A stretch of 31,508 nucleotides of DNA from Savagea sp. (lineage in GTDB: Bacteria > Bacillota > Bacilli > Bacillales_A > Planococcaceae), in NCBI GenBank assembly GCA_030146155.1, contig JASLCF010000176.1, forward strand, positions 1-31,508. Reading direction: 5' to 3'. How positions within the stretch are numbered: position 1 is the first letter of the stretch; each line of letters opens with the position of its first letter. Shown here piece after piece: positions 7,163-14,741 of this stretch. The notes beneath the pieces were generated by a model. That model did no database searches and was not told where the DNA came from. It saw only the letters and a program-made list of their open reading frames with translations. The position numbers and the translations under genes are program-made.

Positions 7163-9286
7163 TTACTTGGAAACTTTTAATAATCTTAACGAATTTAAGA
7201 CAACTAGTAAAGTAGCACCCATGTCTGCAAAGATTGCAATCCATAAAGTTAACCAACCTGGTATGACAAGTAACAGAGCAATAGCCTTTAACCCTAAAGC
7301 AAAAAAGATATTTTGTTTAATAATGGTCAAAGTTTTTTTACTCAAACGCATGGTATAAGGTAGTTGCTTCAAGTCATCAGCCATTAAAGCGATATCTGCC
7401 GTTTCTAGTGCAGTGTCCGTACCTGCACCTCCCATCGCAATACCGATATCTGCAGAGGCCAGTGCAGGTGCATCATTAATCCCATCACCAATCATTGCGA
7501 CTTTGCCGTATTGCTGTTGGAGAGTTCGGATCGCTGCTAATTTATCTTCTGGTAAAAGTCCCGCTCGAACATCTGTCATGCCTAACTCTTGAGCTATCGC
7601 CTCTGCAGTCAGTACTTGATCTCCTGTAAGCATAACAGTATGTTTGACTCCCATAGCGTTTAATTCATGAATAACCTGTTTACTTTCGTTTCGGATTGGA
7701 TCTGTTACGGCTAAAATAGATGCGAGTTGTCGATCAATAACAACGGCCATTACAGACTTTCCATCGCTTTGCATCTGTCTTGCTCGTTGCATTACTTCAG
7801 TGTTAACAGTCGTCAATTCTTCTGCCCACGATAAGCTTCCAATTGCAATTTGTTTGTTCTGATAAATTGCATAAGCACCTTTGCCTGTCACTGAATTGAA
7901 TTGTTGTGCCTCACCTCTTGTTAACCCTAGAGATTCACCGTAATCTACTATTGCTTTTGCCAGTGGATGCTGAGACATACCTTCTACTGCCATAATCGCT
8001 TCTAACACTTCTTCTTTATTAAAAGAAGGGAGAACTTCATAATCTGTCACTTCTGGGTAACCTTTCGTCAATGTCCCTGTTTTATCAAATGCAATCGCTT
8101 GAATATGTCCCGCTTCCTCAAGGTGAATACCACCTTTTACAAGCACACCTTGTCTTGCTGCATTACCGATAGCTGTGACAATCGCAACTGGTGTAGAGAC
8201 AACAAGCGCACAAGGACAACCTACCACTAATACTGCCAAGCCTGCATAAATCCACTCTACCCATGGTGCACCCGTTACAAGAGGGGGGATAAGCATGATG
8301 AGTAAAGATAAAATAATAATTGCAGGTGTATAATATTGAGCAAAACGGTCTACAAATTTCTGACTAGGTGCTTTTTCTGCCTGCGCCTCTTCCACTAAAT
8401 GAATAATTTTAGCGATGGTAGAATCCACACTTAACTTTTTCACTTTAATTTCTAATGCCCCTTCTTCATTCAAAGTGCCGGCAAAGACTGCATCTCCTTG
8501 TTGTTTCAATGCAGGGATAGGCTCGCCTGTAATTGCCGCTTCGTTGACTGTAGATTGACCTGATTCTACTTGCCCATCCATCGCAATTTTTTGACCGGGT
8601 TTGACCATTAAGACGTCGCCAACTTGAATATCCTCTGTCTTTAACTCAAGCCATTCTTCTCCCTTTTTAACAAGAGCAGTAGATGGAGCAATGTCCATCA
8701 ATCCTTGAATCGAAGCACGTGATTTATTCATCGAGTAAGCCTCAAGTGCCTCACTCAAGGCAAAAAGAACAACAACAACAGCAGCTTCTTTCCATTCACC
8801 TATAATCGCAGCGCCAATAACTGCAATTGTCATTAGTGTTTTAATATCGAATACAAACTTTGTTAAGTTTTTAAATCCTACTTTGAATATAGGGTATCCA
8901 CCAATCACAATGGCGCTTAGAAAAGCAGCGATGGCTAAAGGTGAGGTTTGTGATTGTTTACTTGCAATTACCCAGCCAATTATGACAAAAACCGTAGAAA
9001 TCATTGTGATGATATTTTCTTTTCTCTGATAAAAAGGAAGTTGTGGCATTACTTTTCTAGGTTCAGAAGCTTTTTGTACTGTGATCCCATCAAAGGCTCC
9101 TGCTTCTTCTAGTTCTTCGATGGTGACTTCTCCTTCAATGGAAACTTTTGAAGCACCAAAATTGACTTTGACATCTTTCACATTTGGCAATTCTTTAATA
9201 TTCTCTTCAAACTGCATCGCACAACTCGCACAGTTCAAGTTGTGTAAACGGAACTCTTCTTTTTTTGTTGGTGTCTGTACGGCCAT
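7163..9286 (-). CDS. cadA: Cadmium/zinc-exporting P1B-type ATPase CadA
   Basis: A 707-residue metal efflux pump that uses ATP to export Cd(II), Zn(II) and possibly Pb(II). Seen in order: an N-terminal heavy-metal-associated domain with Cys19-x-x-Cys22 (NCASCAM), membrane segments from about residue 95, actuator loop TGEP (253-256), intramembrane CPC (357-359), phosphorylation site DKTGT (401-405), the SQHP histidine (440), TGD (554-556) and GDGINDAP (600-607), then two C-terminal membrane segments. The CPC site with the cadC neighbour points to a Zn/Cd/Pb pump rather than a copper pump. Its start overlaps the cadC stop by one base (TAATG), so the two are translationally coupled. Confidence 0.97.
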   Translation of the reverse strand: MAVQTPTKKEEFRLHNLNCASCAMQFEENIKELPNVKDVKVNFGASKVSIEGEVTIEELEEAGAFDGITVQKASEPRKVMPQLPFYQRKENIITMISTVFVIIGWVIASKQSQTSPLAIAAFLSAIVIGGYPIFKVGFKNLTKFVFDIKTLMTIAVIGAAIIGEWKEAAVVVVLFALSEALEAYSMNKSRASIQGLMDIAPSTALVKKGEEWLELKTEDIQVGDVLMVKPGQKIAMDGQVESGQSTVNEAAITGEPIPALKQQGDAVFAGTLNEEGALEIKVKKLSVDSTIAKIIHLVEEAQAEKAPSQKFVDRFAQYYTPAIIILSLLIMLIPPLVTGAPWVEWIYAGLAVLVVGCPCALVVSTPVAIVTAIGNAARQGVLVKGGIHLEEAGHIQAIAFDKTGTLTKGYPEVTDYEVLPSFNKEEVLEAIMAVEGMSQHPLAKAIVDYGESLGLTRGEAQQFNSVTGKGAYAIYQNKQIAIGSLSWAEELTTVNTEVMQRARQMQSDGKSVMAVVIDRQLASILAVTDPIRNESKQVIHELNAMGVKHTVMLTGDQVLTAEAIAQELGMTDVRAGLLPEDKLAAIRTLQQQYGKVAMIGDGINDAPALASADIGIAMGGAGTDTALETADIALMADDLKQLPYTMRLSKKTLTIIKQNIFFALGLKAIALLLVIPGWLTLWIAIFADMGATLLVVLNSLRLLKVSK

Positions 9287-9642
9287 TACTCTTCCTCCTC
9301 AATCGAGTGTTCATAAGCTATTTTTACTAAATCGACGACATGATGATCTGCTAGCTGATAGTACACCATCTTCCCTTTTTTGTCTGACGTTGCTAATGCC
9401 TTTTCTTTTAAATATCGTAAGTGATGAGAAGCTGTTGCATTAGATACTTCAATAATTGCTGCTACATCACACACACACATTTCATCAGCGATTGTCAGCG
9501 CATACGCAATCTTTAAGCGAGTTTCATCCGCCAAAGCTTTAAATATTTCAACCATACCTGCAACTTCTGGCATCACTTGTTTAATTTTCTCTACCGTTTC
9601 CTCATGAACAATCGTTTCTTCACACGTTTCTCGTTCTAACAT
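9286..9642 (-). CDS. cadC: ArsR-family metal sensor repressor CadC
   Basis: A 118-residue winged-helix repressor of the ArsR/SmtB family that leaves its operator on binding Cd, Pb or Zn. The metal motif EMCVCDVA gives Cys56 and Cys58, equivalent to Cys58/Cys60 of S. aureus CadC, and the N-terminal ETCEE gives Cys7. The fourth cysteine of the staphylococcal protein (Cys11) is absent, with His13 nearby. Work on that protein found Cys11 not essential, so sensing is probably intact. The recognition helix is ATASHHLRYLKEK. The ATG at 9642 is chosen because GAGGTGA precedes it. It heads the operon cadC-cadA-GNAT. Confidence 0.95.
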   Translation of the reverse strand: MLERETCEETIVHEETVEKIKQVMPEVAGMVEIFKALADETRLKIAYALTIADEMCVCDVAAIIEVSNATASHHLRYLKEKALATSDKKGKMVYYQLADHHVVDLVKIAYEHSIEEEE

Positions 9643-9659
9643 CAAAATTTTCACCTCAT

Positions 9660-9675
9660 TCAAATGGACATTTGA
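9660..9675 (-). promoter_or_regulatory. CadC operator 1
   Basis: TCAAATGGACATTTGA is a palindrome with perfect 7-bp arms. The TCAAAT...ATTTGA layout is that of ArsR/CadC operators. It lies between the start site and the cadC ribosome binding site. Confidence 0.75.
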
Positions 9676-9686
9676 TTATTAATTGT

Positions 9687-9715
9687 AGTGTACCCTATTT
9701 TCATTAAACATTCAA
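9687..9715 (-). promoter_or_regulatory. cadC-cadA promoter
   Basis: On the minus strand, TTGAAT (9715-9710) and TACACT (9692-9687) are 17 bases apart. Operator 2 overlaps the -35 and operator 1 lies just downstream of the start site, as expected for a repressor-blocked promoter. Confidence 0.6.
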
Positions 9716-9727
9716 ACCACCATTTGA
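9712..9727 (-). promoter_or_regulatory. CadC operator 2
   Basis: TCAAACCACCATTTGA is a weaker copy of operator 1 (5-bp perfect arms TCAAA/TTTGA). It overlaps the -35 box, and its centre is 52 bp from that of operator 1, close to five helical turns. Confidence 0.55.
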
Positions 9728-9751
9728 TTGATTATTCATTAAAAACACAAA

Positions 9752-9786
9752 AAAACCATTTATCGCTCAAGGCAATAAATGGTTTT
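9752..9786 (-). terminator. Terminator of argS
   Basis: Arms AAAACCATTTAT and ATAAATGGTTTT form a 12-bp stem. On the minus strand it ends in a run of T residues. It lies 13 nt after the argS stop and closes the ywiB-argS unit. Confidence 0.9.
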
Positions 9787-9799
9787 GATTTTAGCAGGC

Positions 9800-11458
9800 T
9801 TACATTTTTTCTGGTGCACTCACTCCAACCAGACGTAAGGCGTTATGAATCGTTTGTTTAGTTGCTGCTACAAGTGCTAAACGTGCTCCTGACAACTCTT
9901 GCTGTTCCATATCAATTACTTTTTCTGCGTTGTAGAAACTATGGAAAGTCGCAGATAGCTCTTGAATATAAGTAGTTACTCGGTGTGGTGAGCGTGCTTT
10001 TGCTGCATCTGCAATGACTTGTGGGAAGTCACCGATTTTACGTAATAATTCGATTGATTTCTCTGAAGTCAAAACCTCTAAATGATCAACATTGATGGAA
10101 AGTTGTTGTTCCTTTGCCTGACGTAAGATAGAAGCGATTCGAGCATGTGCATACTGTGCATAATAAACAGGGTTCTCGTTAGACTCTGACACTGCTAAAT
10201 CCAAATCGAAATCCATTTGCGCATCTCCTGAACGCATAGCAAAGAAATAACGTACGGCATCTAGACCTACTTCTTCTACAAGTTCACGTAAAGTAACAGC
10301 TTTACCTGTACGTTTACTCATTTTAAATTTCTCGCCATCCTTATAAAGTTGAACCATTTGAGCGACTTCGACTTCTAATGTATCTTTCCCGTAACCTAAT
10401 GCTTCAATTGCTGCTTTCATCCGTGGAATATAGCCATGGTGATCCGCTCCCCAAATATTGATTAACGTTTCAAATCCACGGTCTAATTTATTTTTATGAT
10501 AAGCAATATCAGGTGTTAAATAAGTATAAGAGCCATCTTGCTTAATCAAGACACGGTCTTTATCGTCACCAAATGTCGTTGAGCGGAACCAAGTCGCTCC
10601 ATCTTCTTCATAGACATGCCCGTTGGCTTTTAACTGCTCAAGTGCAACATCGATTTGTCCATCTTGATAAAGAGAAGATTCTGAGAACCATACATCAAAA
10701 GAGACACGGAAATTTTCTAAGTCTGTCTTTAATTTTCCAAGCTCGTAGTCTAGTCCTTCTTGTCTAAAAGCCGCGAGACGCTCTGCCTCTTCTACTTCTA
10801 ACCAACGATCACCGTCACGTGCAGCAATTTTCTCTGCTAGTTCAATAATATCTTTTCCACGGTAACCATCCTCTGGCATTTCTTTTTCTTTTCCTAATGC
10901 TTCTGCGTATCGAACATCGATTGATAAAGCTAAATTATCAATCTGATTTCCAGCATCATTAATGTAATACTCTCTACTTACAGCATAGCCTGCAAAGTCT
11001 AAAATATTACATAAAGAATCACCTAGAGACGCTCCACGAGCATGGCCAAGGTGTAAGTCTCCTGTTGGATTTGCAGAGACAAACTCCACCTGAATTTTTT
11101 GGTTATTTCCTTTGTCCGAGCGACCATATTGATCTCCTTTTGTTAGAACCTCTTTAACAACGTCTGCTAAGTAGTCTTTTTTCACGCGGATATTCATGAA
11201 CCCTGGACCTGCAATTTCAATAGATTGAATCCATTCATTCGCAGGTAAGTGTTCAATTATTTCTTCAGCAATCTGGCGAGGTGGTTTTTTCGCTATTTTT
11301 GTCAATTGCATTGCAATATTCGTAGCGTAATCCCCCATCTCTTTATTTTTAGGTGTTTCTAGATGAATATTCACTGATTCTGTTGTTAAACCTGCTGTGG
11401 TAACTGCTTCTGCAAGTGCAGCCTTTATTTGTGATTCTACCTGCTCTACTTTGTTCAT
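9800..11458 (-). CDS. argS: Arginyl-tRNA synthetase
   Basis: A 552-residue class I synthetase that charges tRNA-Arg. Seen: the N-terminal Add-1-type tRNA-binding domain (about 1-110), the HIGH-type signature HLGH (136-139) within ANPTGDLHLGHARG, the KMSKR signature in KFKMSKRTGKAVTL, and a C-terminal DALR anticodon-binding domain starting near YYAQYAHARI. The ATG at 11458 is chosen over one 45 bases upstream because AGGAGG lies seven bases before it and it overlaps the ywiB stop as ATGA. ywiB-argS is the usual Bacillales pairing. Confidence 0.98.
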   Translation of the reverse strand: MNKVEQVESQIKAALAEAVTTAGLTTESVNIHLETPKNKEMGDYATNIAMQLTKIAKKPPRQIAEEIIEHLPANEWIQSIEIAGPGFMNIRVKKDYLADVVKEVLTKGDQYGRSDKGNNQKIQVEFVSANPTGDLHLGHARGASLGDSLCNILDFAGYAVSREYYINDAGNQIDNLALSIDVRYAEALGKEKEMPEDGYRGKDIIELAEKIAARDGDRWLEVEEAERLAAFRQEGLDYELGKLKTDLENFRVSFDVWFSESSLYQDGQIDVALEQLKANGHVYEEDGATWFRSTTFGDDKDRVLIKQDGSYTYLTPDIAYHKNKLDRGFETLINIWGADHHGYIPRMKAAIEALGYGKDTLEVEVAQMVQLYKDGEKFKMSKRTGKAVTLRELVEEVGLDAVRYFFAMRSGDAQMDFDLDLAVSESNENPVYYAQYAHARIASILRQAKEQQLSINVDHLEVLTSEKSIELLRKIGDFPQVIADAAKARSPHRVTTYIQELSATFHSFYNAEKVIDMEQQELSGARLALVAATKQTIHNALRLVGVSAPEKM

Positions 11459-11847
11459 CGCTCTTCCTCCTGTTGAATTGTTAATTGATAGGTACCTAGC
11501 CATTCTTCACCATTCATTAAACGGTAAACAAACTGCATCATTCGTTCATCTGGAAATAGGTTAAGCTGTAAGGTATCTACGGTTAACGCCATTTTTATTC
11601 CCTCTGTATCATACGTGCCTTCTCTGAGCACACCTTTTTCAAGAGGTAAACGCATAGTGACTGCTCCTTTACGAGTAATCAATGCATCCTGCTCGCTCAT
11701 TCGAATCATGGTCTCGACTTGTTGTTCGTCACTATATCGGAAATAAACGGATCTCTTCATTTCTTTCCAGTCACCTTGCACTTTTTGTTGCGTTTGATGT
11801 GCTGCTTGACCCGGATGTTCAATTGTTGATTTTATCAGAAATTGCAT
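11455..11847 (-). CDS. ywiB: DUF1934 protein YwiB
   Basis: A 130-residue cytoplasmic protein of the DUF1934/YwiB family, predicted to be a small beta-barrel of the calycin/lipocalin type. Seen: alternating strand-like segments (RSVYFRYSDEQ, ALITRKGAVTMRLPL, FVYRLMNGEEWLGTYQLTI) and no membrane segment. Function is unknown. It sits upstream of argS across Bacillales, here with a 4-bp ATGA overlap that couples their translation. AAAGGA lies upstream of the start. The terminator at 11888-11932 ends about 40 nt before the start codon, leaving little room for a separate promoter. Confidence 0.88.
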   Translation of the reverse strand: MQFLIKSTIEHPGQAAHQTQQKVQGDWKEMKRSVYFRYSDEQQVETMIRMSEQDALITRKGAVTMRLPLEKGVLREGTYDTEGIKMALTVDTLQLNLFPDERMMQFVYRLMNGEEWLGTYQLTIQQEEER

Positions 11848-11887
11848 TCAGTTTCACGTCCTTTTATTGCTCTTTTGCGTGATAAAT

Positions 11888-11932
11888 AAAAAAGCTCTCC
11901 TTTTGTAACTGCACGCTACAAAACGGAAAGCT
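11888..11932 (-). terminator. Strong terminator in front of ywiB-argS
   Basis: On the minus strand, AGCTTTCCGTTTTGTA pairs with TACAAAAGGAGAGCT (two mismatches), followed by TTTTTTATTT. It is a full intrinsic terminator placed between ywhD and the ywiB ribosome binding site. Confidence 0.85.
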
Positions 11933-11936
11933 ATCA

Positions 11937-12024
11937 TTCAGCTTCATTCAGTGTTCACAAGTAGCTTGGAATACTTGTAATAAATTGAATGGGCTGAAGG
12001 TGTCCTAGCTTACAATTGCAAGCT
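11937..12024 (-). ncRNA. Candidate structured RNA or leader upstream of ywiB-argS
   Basis: On the minus strand, a small hairpin (12024-12007, AGCTTGC-AATT-GTAAGCT) is followed by a 62-nt hairpin (11998-11937) built from three helices: TTCAGC/GCTGAA, CATTCA/TGAATG and ACAAGTA/TACTTGT. A 7x6 internal loop separates the last two, and the apical loop is TTCCAAGC. Four bases later comes the terminator at 11888-11932. AAGCTA occurs at the end of the small hairpin and again at the apical loop. Both can pair with TAGCTT in the 5' arm of the terminator, giving possible antiterminator pairings. No T-box (TGGNACC) motif is present. It may be a cis-acting leader or a free small RNA. Confidence 0.55.
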
Positions 12025-12033
12025 GTATCTATT

Positions 12034-12074
12034 AGTTTACTTTGTTTTACAGTGACATTCAACTACTTGTTGAA
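12034..12074 (-). promoter_or_regulatory. Promoter of the structured RNA, overlapping an inverted repeat
   Basis: On the minus strand, TTGAAT (12062-12057) and TAAACT (12039-12034) are 17 bases apart. Transcription would start just before the first RNA hairpin. The -35 overlaps a perfect inverted repeat, TTCAAC-TACTT-GTTGAA (12058-12074), a possible operator or a weak hairpin at the end of the ywhD transcript. Confidence 0.45.
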
Positions 12075-12112
12075 ACTAATCTTTATTTGTCATAAATCAG
12101 TCACGACATTTT

Positions 12113-12616
12113 TCAGGATTCAGAAATCAATTGACGAACTTCATCTGCACTTCGTTCGAACATTTCGGCATTGTGAGATTGTAAGAATTCTCCCAGCACT
12201 TTTTTTGAAGAACTATCCATGTTTCCAAGAATAATTTGTCTTTTCATCGACTTGTCCATTAAATTAACATGATCTGCTAAAACTTTATATCCTCTTCTCT
12301 TCTCCCGATTAACGACAAGCTCGCAAGCAGTTACACCTGCATAATAAGGTCCTTCTTCGTTAAAATCAATCGTTACCCAGATTAACCAATACGGTTTACC
12401 TCCCTCAGAATCTGCACGGTCTAACGTAAACTTAATCCCCCGTTCAGTTGGTCCTCGGGCATGCATAGCTCCTACTTCAATATAAGCTTCTTTCTCCTCT
12501 ACATCTATAAAAACAGGTGTCACGTTTTCTAAAGACACCGAGCCTATTCCAAATCCTTTATGACCATCTGTTGGATCATTTTTAATAATGGTAAAACCCA
12601 TTTTTTTATTTGTCAT
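12113..12616 (-). CDS. ywhD: YwhD family protein
   Basis: A 167-residue soluble protein of the Bacillales YwhD family, function unknown. Seen: a conserved N-terminus (FTIIKNDPTDGHKGFGIGSVSLENVTPV split by short loops), the block HARGPTERGIKF, and PYWLIWVTIDF near the middle, all in one mixed alpha/beta domain with no membrane segment. AAGGGG precedes the ATG with a long spacing of about 10 nt. It diverges from the tautomerase gene across a 64-bp gap. No good terminator follows it; the next element is the promoter of the structured RNA. Confidence 0.88.
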   Translation of the reverse strand: MTNKKMGFTIIKNDPTDGHKGFGIGSVSLENVTPVFIDVEEKEAYIEVGAMHARGPTERGIKFTLDRADSEGGKPYWLIWVTIDFNEEGPYYAGVTACELVVNREKRRGYKVLADHVNLMDKSMKRQIILGNMDSSSKKVLGEFLQSHNAEMFERSADEVRQLISES

Positions 12617-12634
12617 GTCGGTTGACCCCTTTCT

Positions 12635-12662
12635 TTGCTATACTTAGTTCACTATCTATTAT
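12635..12662 (+). promoter_or_regulatory. Promoter of the tautomerase gene
   Basis: TTGCTA (12635-12640) and TATTAT (12657-12662) are 16 bases apart, directly before the GAGGGA ribosome binding site of the tautomerase gene. Confidence 0.5.
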
Positions 12663-12680
12663 ATGAAATGAGGGATTCTT

Positions 12681-12866
12681 ATGCCAATTATTACAGTTCA
12701 ATTAATTGAAGGTCGTACAGATGAACAATTAAAGAATTTAGTAGAAAGTGTGACAGAAGCCGTAAGTTCAACTGTAGATGCTCCTAAAGAAAACATTTCA
12801 ATCATTATTGAAGAAATGAAACCTACCCATTATGCTGTAGGTGGCGTTCGTCGTTCAGAGCAATAA
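12681..12866 (+). CDS. ywhB: 4-oxalocrotonate tautomerase family enzyme
   Basis: A 61-residue tautomerase-superfamily protein. After removal of the start methionine, the catalytic Pro1 (MPIITVQL) becomes the N-terminal base, the family hallmark. The rest follows the short 4-OT pattern: beta strand, EGRTDEQLKNLVESVTEAV helix, then ISIIIEEMKPTHYAVGG. Members work as hexamers on small enol/keto acids; the natural substrate in Bacillales is unknown. B. subtilis YwhB is the likely orthologue and lies beside ywhD there too. It is a single gene with its own promoter and a terminator shared with the convergent ywgA. Confidence 0.93.
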   Translation: MPIITVQLIEGRTDEQLKNLVESVTEAVSSTVDAPKENISIIIEEMKPTHYAVGGVRRSEQ

Positions 12867-12873
12867 TCCTATG

Positions 12874-12912
12874 AAGAGAGAAGGCAAATAGATGCTTTCT
12901 CTCTTATTTTTT
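12874..12912. terminator. Bidirectional terminator between ywhB and ywgA
   Basis: AAGAGAGAA and TTCTCTCTT form a 9-bp stem, extended by GC/GC. ATTTTTT follows on the plus strand. The ywgA stop codon lies within the right arm, so the two convergent genes share this hairpin. Confidence 0.85.
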
Positions 12913-13413
12913 CAATAACGTAGCTTTAAATTGCTCTAAAAATAAAAATGCCTCTTCAAATTCTTCTTCCATAAAATTCAGCTTGTTTTTGACAACTTGA
13001 ACCTTCTGTATTTGCTCTTGCTTTTCAAACTCATCAAAATAAAGCAATGTAGCCACTAACTCTAAGAAACGTGAACTTCTCTCTTTTAAAAGACTTCCCC
13101 ATTCAAAGTCCTGAATTTCTTGTTGATTCAACTTTTGAGCAAATTGAATCCCTTCTTCTGTTGTCTGATATGAAAAAATCTGGTAATTACTTCTCTTCTC
13201 ATTGATTTCTTGTAAAAAACCTAATTCACAAAGCTCTTCAATTCGACAAGTCAATTCCTCTGAATAAGGTCCGTACATATGTAATTCGTACTTTTCTTGA
13301 AAAGGGAGACCGCATTTTTTAGCAATGTAAATCATCTTTTGTAATTTCTTTCGTCCTTCAACGCCTTGAGTCGCTTGGATAAGCTCCAACAATTTTGCAT
13401 GATTACTTAACAT
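12904..13413 (-). CDS. ywgA: YwgA family protein
   Basis: A 169-residue soluble helical protein of the YwgA family, function unknown. The N-terminus GRKKLQKMIYIAKKCGLPF followed by YGPYSEELTCRIEELCELGF resembles the winged-helix-like fold found in SocA/Panacea-type proteins, but this likeness is by eye only. The C-terminal half is a Glu/Gln-rich coiled region (QEIQDFEWGSLLKERSSRFL...). The start has AGGAGG upstream. It follows ywfO by 12 nt and ends the operon lipL-ywfO-ywgA. Confidence 0.82.
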   Translation of the reverse strand: MLSNHAKLLELIQATQGVEGRKKLQKMIYIAKKCGLPFQEKYELHMYGPYSEELTCRIEELCELGFLQEINEKRSNYQIFSYQTTEEGIQFAQKLNQQEIQDFEWGSLLKERSSRFLELVATLLYFDEFEKQEQIQKVQVVKNKLNFMEEEFEEAFLFLEQFKATLLKK

Positions 13414-13425
13414 CGTTTCTCCCTC

Positions 13426-14724
13426 CTACCATTGTTCTAACACTTTAATAATCTTAGCTACCACAGGTTCCTCTCGACGCTGAATGAGCTGGTCTTTAGG
13501 GTAATATATTTTGTGATCCGTTCTACGCTTCCCAGAAATCGCTTCAACAATCTCTGAGCGACGAGACAACTCTTCTAATTCCCCTTCTTTCGTTAATAAG
13601 TGAATAGGAATTCTTTCGTTCTCTTCCCCTGTTCGATAGAAATCGTAAGGTAAGTCAGAAGATGAATCTGTAGCTAAATAATAAACAGGATCAATCCCAG
13701 CATCGATAAAAAGTTGCTTTAATTCTGCAAAAGCTTCATATTGCTTTGCAGGATTAAAATCTTTATAGGCAAATAGTTTTCGATTGATAAAACGATGACA
13801 AAGGTCAGATAAAATTTCATCTTCTTCCTTTTGCCATAAATGAAAGAAAGTAAATAAAATACTTTCATCCAGTGCTACATAATCTCTTACTGTAATTTCC
13901 TCATTAAAAAAGGGCTCAAAAAATGTTGGGTTTACTTGAAAAGGATAATTTTTCAAGTAGAGATGTTTAGCTCTCATTAAAATATGAATTAAAATCATCT
14001 CTGCGCTTCTCGAAACAGGATGAAAATACACTTGCCAATACATTTGATAACGACTCATAATATAGTCTTCAATGGCATGCATCCCACTCATTTTGATCAC
14101 CGCTTGATCTTTTTGTGGGCGCATCACTCTCAATATTCTCTCCATATCAAAATGACCATATGAAACCCCAGTATAATAAGCATCTCTTTGCAAATAGTCC
14201 ATCCGATCGGCATCGATTTGACTTGAAATTAAACTCACGACTAATTTATTAGGGTAGGTTTTTTCAATGACAGCCGCCACTCGTTCAGGAAAATCATCAG
14301 CTACTCTGGACAATACCTCATTGACTTCTGTATCTCCAAGTAAAATCGCTCTTGTATAATACTCATGATCCAGCTGAAAAACATTTTCGAAAGCATGAGA
14401 AAAAGGGCCATGTCCCAAATCATGTAGAAGAGCAGCACAGAGTGTGACTAACCGTTCTTCTTGGTCCCATTCCTGTCTCCCTGAAAAAATGTCATCTACA
14501 ATCCGACGCACAATCTCGTAAACCCCTAAAGAATGCTGGAAACGACTATGCTCTGCACCATGGAAAACAAGATAGGTTGTACCCAATTGTCTAATTCTTC
14601 TTAAACGCTGAAATTCTTTGGTTCCGATGACATCCCAAATTACTCGATCTCGTACATGAATATAGTGATGAATCGGATCTTTAAAGACCTTCTCTTCTCT
14701 TAACTGTTCTGTCGCATAAGTCAT
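13426..14724 (-). CDS. ywfO: HD-domain phosphohydrolase YwfO (dNTPase-like)
   Basis: A 432-residue metal-dependent phosphohydrolase of the HD superfamily. Metal ligands are visible: His59 and His64 in EHSRFQHSLG, and the HD pair His101-Asp102 in LLHDLGHGPFSHAFE. The fold matches the dGTP triphosphohydrolase-like group; the Enterococcus faecalis homologue EF1143 hydrolyses dNTPs, so a nucleotide-pool role is likely. The ATG at 14724 is chosen over a TTG at 14745 because GGGGGGAA lies just upstream. It sits 17 nt after lipL and 12 nt before ywgA. Confidence 0.93.
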   Translation of the reverse strand: MTYATEQLREEKVFKDPIHHYIHVRDRVIWDVIGTKEFQRLRRIRQLGTTYLVFHGAEHSRFQHSLGVYEIVRRIVDDIFSGRQEWDQEERLVTLCAALLHDLGHGPFSHAFENVFQLDHEYYTRAILLGDTEVNEVLSRVADDFPERVAAVIEKTYPNKLVVSLISSQIDADRMDYLQRDAYYTGVSYGHFDMERILRVMRPQKDQAVIKMSGMHAIEDYIMSRYQMYWQVYFHPVSRSAEMILIHILMRAKHLYLKNYPFQVNPTFFEPFFNEEITVRDYVALDESILFTFFHLWQKEEDEILSDLCHRFINRKLFAYKDFNPAKQYEAFAELKQLFIDAGIDPVYYLATDSSSDLPYDFYRTGEENERIPIHLLTKEGELEELSRRSEIVEAISGKRRTDHKIYYPKDQLIQRREEPVVAKIIKVLEQW

Positions 14725-14741
14725 TCGGTTCCCCCCTTGAG

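Noticed and set aside
11848..11955. Possible 27-codon leader peptide before ywiB (MKLNDSFPF...)
   Set aside because: No ribosome binding site and no run of arginine codons, so a classical peptide attenuator for argS is not supported.
11848..12112. T-box riboswitch upstream of argS
   Set aside because: The conserved TGGNACC antiterminator core is absent on the minus strand, and no specifier-loop layout is evident.
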